This document shows positions 1 to 5,081 of a stretch of DNA of 6,648 bases, in pieces (position 1 is the stretch's first letter; each line of letters starts with the position of its first letter). The notes under the pieces were generated by a model. That model was given only the letters and a program-made list of their open reading frames with translations, was not told the DNA's origin and did not search any database. Source of the stretch: Fimbriimonadaceae bacterium. GTDB taxonomy: Bacteria; Armatimonadota; Fimbriimonadia; Fimbriimonadales; Fimbriimonadaceae. Location: NCBI GenBank assembly GCA_014380605.1, contig JACMJO010000008.1, positions 1 to 6,648 on the forward strand. The letters are read 5' to 3'. Position numbers and translations under genes: made by a program.

Positions 1-176
1 GCTTTTTTGACCTCGGCGATCAAGGCAATCCGGTGCTGAGAATTTGCCAGGGTGTTTTTGAACGGCAGTAACCGCTTATCGGTGGCCTCGTCCTTGAGTT
101 GGCCGATCGAGACACGTCTCTTAGCATCCTCGATCTCCTCAAGTTTTGTGGCAAAAATCCGCTCGAGAATGTTCAA
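1..176 (-). CDS. trpC: Indole-3-glycerol phosphate synthase, N-terminal 58 residues (cut by window edge)
   Basis: TrpC converts 1-(2-carboxyphenylamino)-1-deoxyribulose 5-phosphate to indole-3-glycerol phosphate in the cytoplasm, two steps after TrpD. Reading the minus strand from a TTG at 176-174 gives an open frame to the window edge. It begins LNILERIFATKLEEIEDAKR and ends IALIAEVKK, just before the expected (A)SPS. This matches the start of the family: a helix with IL..I...K..E, then a first beta strand ending in IAE(V/I)KK. E55 and K57 correspond by pattern to the catalytic Glu and Lys of the first strand (E51/K53 in the Sulfolobus enzyme). The TTG start overlaps the trpD TGA (175-173), giving a TTGA junction that suggests translational coupling. 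No in-frame ATG lies nearby. The 3' part is outside the window. Confidence 0.88.
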   Translation of the reverse strand, partial: MNILERIFATKLEEIEDAKRRVSIGQLKDEATDKRLLPFKNTLANSQHRIALIAEVKK

Positions 177-1186
177 GCGCGAGAACACGCCCCAATAAAC
201 TTCTCCAACGCCTCGATGGCGTGGCCATCTCTGATGGTGGCTTGCGCCATCAATCTGGCTTCGGTTAGGTCAGGGGCGAGGCCACTAAGCCAGATCGCCA
301 TCGCCGCACTCGGCAAAATAGCTTTCGACCGTTTTGAATCGACCTCCGAGATCGCCAGCTGAAGAATCGTCGCGTTCTCCGCCGCATCATCGCCGGGCTC
401 AAGCGCGCCAGCATCGATGGTTTGAAGCCCAAAGTCGCTCGGTCCGATCGTTGTCGAACGCACTTCCCCATTCAGAACGAATGCCGCCTTGGTCTTCTCA
501 CATGGGGAGATCTCGTCTAGTCCGTCTTCCCCGTGTACGACAACGGCTCGCTCGGCCCCAAGTTTGGCAAGCGCGTGGGCCATCGGATCGACCATCGCCG
601 AATCATAGACGCCGATCTGTTGCCGTTTCGCCCCCGCTGGGTTTGCAAGAGGCCCTAACTGATTAAAAACGCTTCGGAAACCTAGCTCTTTCCTCGCCTT
701 GCCCACATGCCTCATTCCAGGGTGATGGACCGGCGCAAACATAAACACAATTCCGGACTCCTTAAAGATCCGTTCAAGTTTGGCAAGGTCTTCCTGTAGT
801 TTGGCCCCTAGAGTTTCCAAGACGTCTGCGCTTCCACAATTGCTGGTAACGGATCGGTTGCCATGCTTGGCGATTTTCACCCCTGCGCCAGCGGCCACGA
901 ATGCGGCGGCGGTCGAGATGTTGAAACTGCTCTTTCCGCCCCCGGTTCCGCAGGTATCCACCACTCCGTCCCCGAGATCGAGGCGCTTGGCCCTTTCACG
1001 AAGCGCGGTGGCGAACGCCGCAAGCTCGATCGGGCTGGCACCTTTGATTCTTAAGGCGGTCAAGGTTGCGCCGATCTGGGCATCTGATGCCTCCCCGTCC
1101 AGAAGCCAGGCCATTAACTCCAGAGCATCTGGTGAACTAAGGTCTTTCTGTTCCAACAAGGGCTGGATCATGTCGAGGAAAGGCAT
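173..1186 (-). CDS. trpD: Anthranilate phosphoribosyltransferase
   Basis: TrpD transfers phosphoribose from PRPP to anthranilate, the second step of the tryptophan branch, in the cytoplasm. At 337 aa it is the usual family length. Motifs appear in order: an N-terminal helical region (1-70), the PRPP loop DTCGTGGGKSSFNIST (77-92), KHGNR (107-111), SNCGSADVLETLG (115-127), HHPGMRHVGKARKELG (154-169), FNQLGPLANPAG (174-185) and GEDGLDEIS (219-227). D224 and E225 of the last motif are the expected metal ligands. The PRPP loop is one residue shorter than the usual GTGGDG form and lacks its Asp (see findings). The ATG at 1186 is preferred because MPFLDMIQPLL matches a normal N-terminus. No SD precedes it, but a TAAAAT box ends 6 nt upstream, so it may be leaderless. 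It is the first gene of a minus-strand unit with trpC, divergent from nuoA. Confidence 0.96.
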   Translation of the reverse strand: MPFLDMIQPLLEQKDLSSPDALELMAWLLDGEASDAQIGATLTALRIKGASPIELAAFATALRERAKRLDLGDGVVDTCGTGGGKSSFNISTAAAFVAAGAGVKIAKHGNRSVTSNCGSADVLETLGAKLQEDLAKLERIFKESGIVFMFAPVHHPGMRHVGKARKELGFRSVFNQLGPLANPAGAKRQQIGVYDSAMVDPMAHALAKLGAERAVVVHGEDGLDEISPCEKTKAAFVLNGEVRSTTIGPSDFGLQTIDAGALEPGDDAAENATILQLAISEVDSKRSKAILPSAAMAIWLSGLAPDLTEARLMAQATIRDGHAIEALEKFIGACSRA

Positions 1187-1192
1187 GTGGAC

Positions 1193-1198
1193 ATTTTA
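1193..1198 (-). promoter_or_regulatory. Putative leaderless -10 box for trpD
   Basis: On the minus strand TAAAAT (1198 to 1193) ends six bases before the trpD ATG (1186). That places the expected transcription start at or beside the A of the ATG. No purine-rich SD lies at the normal distance. A TTGAGC at 1224-1219 could be a -35, but the 20-base spacer is too long to be convincing. Confidence 0.45.
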
Positions 1199-1266
1199 GT
1201 TTGATGGCCTGCTGGATTGCTCAAGTTCTTCTGCCTCTGCCATGTGCGGATTGAGAGATTGGGGAG

Positions 1267-1275
1267 TGGTAATAT
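1267..1275 (+). promoter_or_regulatory. Putative extended -10 box for nuoA, leaderless type
   Basis: TGGTAATAT combines a TGn extension with a TAATAT hexamer (1270-1275). The hexamer ends seven bases before the nuoA ATG at 1283, so transcription would begin at or next to the start codon. The only G-rich stretch (GGGGAG, 1261-1266) is 16 bases from the ATG, too far to be an SD. A TTGAGA at 1251-1256 is only 13 bases from the hexamer, so the -35 is unclear; an extended -10 can work without one. Confidence 0.45.
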
Positions 1276-1282
1276 TCGACCG

Positions 1283-1741
1283 ATGCAATCCGAATATCTC
1301 GGAATTCTGCTTTTGGTGGCAGTAGCCGCCGTCCTTTGCGGCGCGATGGTCACGCTTAGCTGGGTGCTTGGGCCGAAGAAGAACACTCCATATAAGGAAT
1401 CCCCTTACGAGTGCGGCGTGGCTCCTACTGGAGACGCAAAAGAGCGATTTCCAATCAAGTTCTACCTGGTCGCGATTGTCTTCATCCTGTTCGATATCGA
1501 AGTTGTCTTCCTGTGGCCGTGGATGACGGTGTTCAAGGCAAGCGACACCGCCTTCATGATCACAAGCTTCATCTCGTTCGCTCTTTACATGCTGACGTTT
1601 ATCGTGGGCTACATCTATGTCATCCGGGTTGGCGCGATCGATTGGGACGAGACGACTTCATTGGAACCAGCCAAGCTAGGGGAGATCGACCCTGAACGCG
1701 AACAGCCAGAGATGTTGCCTGCAGCCGGAGCGACCGCCTGA
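1283..1741 (+). CDS. nuoA: NADH:quinone oxidoreductase subunit A
   Basis: NuoA is a small membrane subunit of complex I at the junction of the membrane and peripheral arms, next to the quinone channel. The 152-aa protein has three hydrophobic segments (about 5-29, 58-82, 90-116). The family core reads YECGVAPTGDAKERFPIKFY (42-61), followed by VFILFDIEVVFLWPW; C44, D71 and E73 are the expected conserved loop and membrane residues. A TTG at 1217 could add 22 residues, but the ATG at 1283 gives the normal MQSEYLGILLL start and fits the adjacent -10 box. The hydrophilic tail after residue 118 (about 34 aa, Glu/Pro-rich) is somewhat long. The stop TGA overlaps the nuoC ATG by one base (TGATG). No nuoB lies between them, unlike the common nuoABCD order. 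Confidence 0.95.
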   Translation: MQSEYLGILLLVAVAAVLCGAMVTLSWVLGPKKNTPYKESPYECGVAPTGDAKERFPIKFYLVAIVFILFDIEVVFLWPWMTVFKASDTAFMITSFISFALYMLTFIVGYIYVIRVGAIDWDETTSLEPAKLGEIDPEREQPEMLPAAGATA

Positions 1742-2349
1742 TGCCTTATCCGATGCTTGAGAACGAACGATTGGAGACTTCACTTATTCGGGCAAAGTTT
1801 GGAGAGTCCCTGTTGAAGGTCAAGGAGTTTCGGGGCGAAACCTTCCTTTGCGTAGATCGAGCGAAGATCGTCGAGATCGTCGAGTTTCTCAAGGAAGATC
1901 TGGAACTTGCATACGATTATTTCGTGGAGTGCGTGGGCGCCGATTACAGCCGCTGGGAGCATGAGCGCGATCTGCCCGAGAGGTTTGAGGTGGTTTACAA
2001 CCTCTTTTCAACCAAGCATTCCTCACGCTTGTTCTTAAAGGTTGGGGTCGACGAAGGGCAGAGCATTCCGACCCTTAAAGATGTTTTTCTCGGCGCCGAG
2101 TACCCGGAGAAAGAGATCGGCGACCTGTATGGAGTTCACTTCAAGGGTAACGAACTGGAGCCAGGCGAGAGGTTCTTGCTCCCCGACGACTGGATCGGAT
2201 ACCCGCTTCGGAAAGAGTATCCGCTCGGAGGAGAAGACGTTTTGTTTGACCAAGGCGATCGCGGTCCAGCGGTTGAGGACGTCAGCATGCCGCATGCGGG
2301 CGAGAGTTTTGAAGGGAAGACGGGCTCAGAAGACGTTTCTGGCAGATAA
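1741..2349 (+). CDS. nuoC: NADH:quinone oxidoreductase subunit C (30 kDa)
   Basis: NuoC is a peripheral-arm subunit that packs against NuoD and NuoB near the quinone-binding end of complex I. The 202-aa protein has the family pattern: an alpha/beta N-terminal half with YDYFVECVGADYS (58-70), FEVVYNLFS (82-90), then EKEIGDLYGVHFKGN (123-137) and RFLLPDDWIGYPLRKEYPLG (144-163). The 30-kDa signature normally reads ERE; here it is EKE (123-125), and the usual His/Lys after FxG is Asn137. The 40-residue tail after 163 is polar and probably disordered. The ATG overlaps the nuoA stop. GGAG at 1727-1730, ten bases upstream, is a weak SD, so coupling to nuoA is likely. No clear terminator follows; nuoD lies 3.1 kb further on, after two unrelated cassettes. 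Confidence 0.95.
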   Translation: MPYPMLENERLETSLIRAKFGESLLKVKEFRGETFLCVDRAKIVEIVEFLKEDLELAYDYFVECVGADYSRWEHERDLPERFEVVYNLFSTKHSSRLFLKVGVDEGQSIPTLKDVFLGAEYPEKEIGDLYGVHFKGNELEPGERFLLPDDWIGYPLRKEYPLGGEDVLFDQGDRGPAVEDVSMPHAGESFEGKTGSEDVSGR

Positions 2350-2364
2350 ATTGTAAAAAATCGT

Positions 2365-2392
2365 TTGATTTTCCCAGTCGTTGTGTTATCAT
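2365..2392 (+). promoter_or_regulatory. Candidate promoter just downstream of nuoC
   Basis: TTGATT (2365-2370) and TATCAT (2387-2392) are separated by 16 bases, close to the sigma-70-type consensus. Transcription would start near 2399, leaving about 390 nt before the first prepilin start. This would mean either a long leader or a separate short transcript. Confidence 0.35.
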
Positions 2393-2693
2393 AAGCATGT
2401 TATTTTGCCCATTTCATATGGGTCGATTGATTGGCCGGAATCCGCTTCTTGCGAAGCAAATTGAAGTTGACAGCAGGTTTCTGCTTGAGTTGGATTAGCA
2501 AAAGGGGCCGCTTGGTCCTGCACTCTCCTCCAAGTAGTTTCCTGTTTTCCTCAGCGTTTGTTTGGCATTTTATGCTTGCGAGGTCTTCTTCGGCACAAAA
2601 GTTGAAGACAGACGTAGAAGGCATAGTGGCTAGAGGAATCTGGCCGATGTTCGTAAAAATGAAGAAAGGACCTCGACCATCATCAAGAATTTC

Positions 2694-2724
2694 TTGACTT
2701 GGACGACGACTTTCGAATAGCGAT
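2694..2724 (+). promoter_or_regulatory. Candidate promoter for prepilin cassette 1
   Basis: TTGACT (2694-2699) is a strong -35 match. At an 18-base spacing lies only a poor -10 (TAGCGA/T, 2718-2724). A better -10-like TAATAT is at 2766-2771, but it lacks a good -35 and would start transcription almost on the SD. The promoter position for this cassette is therefore uncertain. Confidence 0.3.
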
Positions 2725-2772
2725 GTGGAACATTTCAAAAACGTTCGACGTCACTAGACTGATCTTAATATC

Positions 2773-2786
2773 TTCCTTTGGAGGAA
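2773..2786 (+). promoter_or_regulatory. SD of prepilin 1 inside a small hairpin
   Basis: GGAGGA (2780-2785) stands five bases before the TTG at 2791 and fixes that start. TTCCT (2773-2777) can pair perfectly with AGGAA (2782-2786) around a TTGG loop, covering part of the SD. The second cassette has a comparable arrangement at 4099-4110. Confidence 0.55.
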
Positions 2787-2790
2787 ATCA

Positions 2791-3723
2791 TTGAATAGCC
2801 GAAAAGCGTTTACGCTTATTGAACTCTTAGTTGTTATTGCCATCATCGCGATTCTCGCGGCGATCCTCTTCCCAGTTTTCGCCCAAGCCAAGGCTGCGGC
2901 AAAGAAGTCTTCGTCTCTTTCGAATGTGAAGCAGACTGGGCTTTCGTCAATCATCTACCAAGCTGACTATGACGACATCATGCCGATCATCAACGAATAC
3001 GGGCAGACCGGCGTCAACAACGGCGCCTACGTATACTTCGGTAACCGGGGCGTTATTCCCTGGACTCAGTTGATCCAGCCATACATGAAGAATGTTGATA
3101 TTCTCATGGATCCCCAAGGCCCACAGCCTCTGGCGAGCCCCGCTGGATTTAACGTTAATGTGAGCAAGTTGTTCACCCCAATGTATGGCTATAACCCATA
3201 CTTGATTCAGGGTGGCGTGAGCTATCCATACAGTGCTGGGGGCGGAACTCTTCACAACCCACGAAGTCAGACGGCAATTGGCCGAGTGGCTGATACCGTT
3301 ATGTTCCAGCAGAAGTATGCCAACTCAGAGCATGCTTCGAACAACTTCTACAGCGGTTATTACTATGGCCCAGGAACATTCTTCATTGGCCTGAGCACGG
3401 ATCCGCCCAACTGCTATGACACGGGCAACCTTTACTACTGCGCTGCTGGCTGGGGAGACAACGGTTTCTACGGCGGTACTGGTGGTCTAAAGTTGCTCAA
3501 GAACGTCGAAGCAGCTGGCGCCTGGACAGGTGGCGCTTCGCTTCGCGGAATGAGAACTTCAGTTGCCGTATTCTGCGACGGTCACGCTGCGGTTAAGCCT
3601 CCCGGATACTTTGCCGAGGGTACGAACTACAACGGGGCTAAGAATGCCGCTGGTATTCCAATCCAGCTCGAGACTCAGGTCGCGGTCACAGACATCAGCA
3701 GAGAAAGATACATGGGTCTATGA
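2791..3723 (+). CDS. Type IV prepilin-like / DUF1559-like secreted protein, cassette 1
   Basis: A 310-aa protein with a class III (prepilin-type) signal. MNSRKA is followed by FTLIELLVVIAIIAILAA, with predicted cleavage by a prepilin peptidase between A6 and F7 and the conserved Glu at mature position 5 (E11). The hydrophobic helix runs to about residue 30 and ends LFPVFAQAK. Then come SNVKQ (44-48) and YQADYDD (56-62), a pattern typical of large prepilin families in Armatimonadota and Planctomycetes. The body is rich in Gly, Tyr and Asn, and FCDGH (261-265) lies near the C-terminus, resembling the DG(H) end motif of DUF1559 proteins. Cysteines are at 208, 217 and 262. TTG start with SD GGAGGA. 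The stop overlaps the downstream lipoprotein start (ATGA). It probably forms part of a pseudopilus, fibre or cell-surface structure; the exact role is unknown. Confidence 0.88.
   Translation: MNSRKAFTLIELLVVIAIIAILAAILFPVFAQAKAAAKKSSSLSNVKQTGLSSIIYQADYDDIMPIINEYGQTGVNNGAYVYFGNRGVIPWTQLIQPYMKNVDILMDPQGPQPLASPAGFNVNVSKLFTPMYGYNPYLIQGGVSYPYSAGGGTLHNPRSQTAIGRVADTVMFQQKYANSEHASNNFYSGYYYGPGTFFIGLSTDPPNCYDTGNLYYCAAGWGDNGFYGGTGGLKLLKNVEAAGAWTGGASLRGMRTSVAVFCDGHAAVKPPGYFAEGTNYNGAKNAAGIPIQLETQVAVTDISRERYMGL
2806..2892 (+). repeat. Paralogous prepilin N-terminal segment, copy 1
   Basis: The 29 codons from A6 to K34 encode exactly the same residues as 4134-4220 in the second prepilin. The two DNA segments differ at 16 positions, all synonymous third bases. 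This marks the two genes as old duplicates whose signal and helix are held by selection. Confidence 0.85.
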
Positions 3724-3917
3724 TGAAGAGAATCGCTCTCTTCGCCTTAGTTGTGTCGGCAATCATGGTTGCTGGATGCGGTTCTTCCTCGAAGGATGAA
3801 GCATCTTCCTCAGCTCCCGTGGGCGACACGACTCCCACCAATGCTGCCGGTGAAAAGGCAACGGGCGCAGGAATGCAATCGGCACCTGCACCTACGCCAG
3901 GACCAACCACAGGTTAG
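3720..3917 (+). CDS. Small lipoprotein, cassette 1
   Basis: A 65-aa protein, MMKRIALFALVVSAIMVAGC followed by a Ser/Thr/Ala/Pro/Gly-rich tail. A basic N-terminus, a hydrophobic stretch and the lipobox VAGC (C20) indicate export by Sec, lipidation and cleavage by signal peptidase II. The mature part is only about 46 residues (CGSSSKDEASSSAP... ending PTPGPTTG) and looks disordered. The residue after Cys is Gly, not Asp, which in diderms with a Lol system would favour the outer membrane. The start overlaps the prepilin stop as ATGA; ATG at 3723 is an equally good alternative. No separate SD is obvious, so it is probably translated by coupling. The second prepilin is followed by a similar gene. 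It may be a partner or anchor of the prepilin; function unknown. Confidence 0.8.
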   Translation: MMKRIALFALVVSAIMVAGCGSSSKDEASSSAPVGDTTPTNAAGEKATGAGMQSAPAPTPGPTTG

Positions 3918-3927
3918 TCCGCTCTCC

Positions 3928-3963
3928 AAAAAGAGCCCCCGAGAGATCGGGGGCTCTTTTTTT
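3928..3963 (+). terminator. Intrinsic terminator of cassette 1
   Basis: A perfect 15-base stem pairs 3928-3942 with 3947-3961 (core GAGCCCCCGA / TCGGGGGCTC) around a GAGA loop. It ends in a run of seven T (3957-3963). It begins ten bases after the lipoprotein stop. The A-run on the left arm makes it potentially usable in both directions, but no minus-strand gene approaches it. Confidence 0.95.
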
Positions 3964-4028
3964 AAGTGCACCTCCTTGGTGAATGTTCCCGGCGACCGCC
4001 AGGTCGAGTGACCTTAGAAGAAATTCTG

Positions 4029-4057
4029 TTGCCAATATGAGAAACCCGTGATAGAAT
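4029..4057 (+). promoter_or_regulatory. Promoter of prepilin cassette 2
   Basis: TTGCCA (4029-4034) and TAGAAT (4052-4057) are 17 bases apart, with a TGA extension directly before the -10 (4049-4051). This is the best sigma-70-type promoter in the window. Transcription should start near 4064, giving a leader of about 50 nt before the GTG at 4116. It lies after the cassette 1 terminator, so cassette 2 should be expressed independently. Confidence 0.65.
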
Positions 4058-4064
4058 AACTTGG

Positions 4065-4080
4065 CGCTCATCCATGAGCG
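4065..4080 (+). promoter_or_regulatory. Inverted repeat at the predicted transcript start of cassette 2
   Basis: CGCTCAT (4065-4071) and ATGAGCG (4074-4080) are perfect inverted copies separated by CC. In RNA this gives a six-base stem with a TCCA loop at the very 5' end of the leader. It may be a stabilising 5' hairpin or, as DNA, an operator overlapping the start site. The sequence alone does not distinguish these. Confidence 0.5.
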
Positions 4081-4098
4081 TCGAGACGAATATTTTTT

Positions 4099-4110
4099 CC
4101 TCACTGGAGG
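4099..4110 (+). promoter_or_regulatory. SD of prepilin 2 inside a small hairpin
   Basis: GGAGG (4106-4110) stands five bases before the GTG at 4116. This decides that start over the in-frame ATG at 4074, which has no SD. CCTC (4099-4102) can pair with GAGG (4107-4110) around ACTG, masking the SD much as in cassette 1. Confidence 0.55.
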
Positions 4111-4115
4111 TTTTT

Positions 4116-5078
4116 GTGAATAGCCAGAAGCGAGCGTTTACGCTCATTGAACTTTTAGTTGTAATTGCGATCATCGCGATCCTTGCCGCCATCCTTTTCC
4201 CCGTGTTTGCACAGGCGAAAGAAGCTGCTAAAGACTCCTCGAATTTGAGCAATACCAAACAGATCGGCCTAGCTGCCATCATGTACGGCTCAGACTACGA
4301 CGACGTGTTTCCACTGATCCAGCGGCACGAGCCACAGTACACCGCTACTTTCGGCGTTGCCACCTGGCAGACCGAATGCCAGCCTTACATTAAGAACTGG
4401 GAAATCATGTTCCACCCTAAGAACAGCAAGGGCAGCCCGGCATTCAAGACGTGGCAACAAATGCTGAACTATGGCGCCGTGCCTCGGTCGGCAAACATGA
4501 ACCTTACGGCCATGGGTCCCCGAGACTACACTGAGAGCACCACTGCCTTGGGATCGTTCTCAAGACGTGTGTGTAACAGCCAACCATGTCGATACACGGG
4601 CGTGATGGGTATCGGTTGTCAGGGTGCGAGTTGCACTGGCTCTCTCGGTTATCCGGCTGCAACTACGACTAATTCGAGCATGGCTTCTCTCTCGCAGACA
4701 TCGGTTGACCAGGTTGCTTCCACCATTCTGGCGTCAGAAGGCTCCATGTGGGACTTGTGGATGGGATACGGTCTTGACGGTATCTTGACATATGGCGTCA
4801 TGTGGACTCCTGCAGACTACAACGTGCAGGCTCTTGGGACGTTCACTATGGCAGGTCCTCACGGACGCAAGGCCGCCAGGCCACAGTCTCCAGACGGCGC
4901 TTGCACGCCCGCGAACTGTAGTGGAATGGCGTTCGGAATCGTTAACGGAATTAACACTTCCGTCTATGCGGACGGACATGCCAAGGCCAGTAACTACCGA
5001 GGCGGCGCAATGAAGATTGCCCAAGTCTCCAGCGGAGCATGGGTCATCACCAGTATGTGGCCGCAGGGAGGATTCTAA
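4116..5078 (+). CDS. Type IV prepilin-like / DUF1559-like secreted protein, cassette 2
   Basis: A 320-aa paralogue of the protein at 2791-3723. MNSQKRA precedes FTLIELLVVIAIIAILAA; predicted cleavage is between A7 and F8, with Glu at mature position 5 (E12). LFPVFAQAK, SNTKQ (45-49) and YGSDYDD (57-63) follow, and YADGH (284-288) lies near the C-terminus. The start is GTG at 4116, matching the SD spacing and the MNS start of cassette 1; the in-frame ATG at 4074 would add 14 residues ahead of the signal. The middle is diverged from its paralogue and contains seven cysteines, six in three C-x4-C pairs (153/158, 168/173, 263/268). It has its own promoter, and a lipoprotein gene follows three bases after its stop. 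It is probably an exported fibre or pseudopilus subunit; exact role unknown. Confidence 0.88.
   Translation: MNSQKRAFTLIELLVVIAIIAILAAILFPVFAQAKEAAKDSSNLSNTKQIGLAAIMYGSDYDDVFPLIQRHEPQYTATFGVATWQTECQPYIKNWEIMFHPKNSKGSPAFKTWQQMLNYGAVPRSANMNLTAMGPRDYTESTTALGSFSRRVCNSQPCRYTGVMGIGCQGASCTGSLGYPAATTTNSSMASLSQTSVDQVASTILASEGSMWDLWMGYGLDGILTYGVMWTPADYNVQALGTFTMAGPHGRKAARPQSPDGACTPANCSGMAFGIVNGINTSVYADGHAKASNYRGGAMKIAQVSSGAWVITSMWPQGGF
4134..4220 (+). repeat. Paralogous prepilin N-terminal segment, copy 2
   Basis: The partner of 2806-2892: 29 identical residues (A7 to K35) with 16 synonymous third-base differences. Outside this segment the two proteins share only short motifs (DYDD, DGH). Confidence 0.85.
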
Positions 5079-5081
5079 ACC

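Larger units (their letters stand above)
2350..2790. other. 441-nt intergenic stretch without a convincing gene
   Basis: This stretch separates nuoC from the first prepilin cassette. It holds a promoter-like pair just after nuoC (2365-2392), short inverted repeats (AAAATC-GTTT-GATTTT at 2357-2370, CCCAT-TTCAT-ATGGG at 2408-2422, GCTTC-TTGC-GAAGC at 2444-2457), a second promoter-like pair (2694-2724) and an SD hairpin (2773-2786). Open frames exist on both strands (for example 2431-2697 plus and 2400-2738 minus), but they lack recognisable motifs and SD sequences and overlap each other. None of the short hairpins is a good terminator. The region could be a long leader, a small RNA or decayed sequence; I cannot decide between these. 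Confidence 0.5.

Noticed and set aside
1217..1282. TTG-started N-terminal extension of nuoA
   Set aside because: The 22 added residues do not resemble NuoA and would overlap the -10 box. ATG at 1283 gives the normal N-terminus.
2357..2370. AAAATC-GTTT-GATTTT hairpin after nuoC as a terminator
   Set aside because: The stem is six mostly A-T pairs with no GC-rich core, and only a short T run that is part of the stem. Too weak to call.
2397..2498. 33-codon frame starting four bases after TATCAT, possibly a leaderless small protein
   Set aside because: The box is too close to the ATG for the usual leaderless spacing, there is no SD, and the peptide has no recognisable feature. Kept only as a possibility.
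2431..2697. 88-codon plus-strand open frame between nuoC and prepilin 1
   Set aside because: No SD, no recognisable motif, unusual basic/Ser-rich composition, and overlap with an equally long minus-strand frame (2400-2738). Probably a chance frame.
2391..2790. Possible cyclic-di-GMP riboswitch upstream of the prepilin
   Set aside because: Such switches often precede pilus and surface genes, but I could not find the GEMM core patterns or a conserved stem arrangement. Only short isolated hairpins are present.
4074..4115. Upstream in-frame ATG giving a 334-aa prepilin 2
   Set aside because: It has no SD, lies inside the inverted repeat near the predicted transcript start, and would put 14 extra residues before the short prepilin leader. 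GTG at 4116 has GGAGG at 5 nt and matches the paralogue's MNS start.
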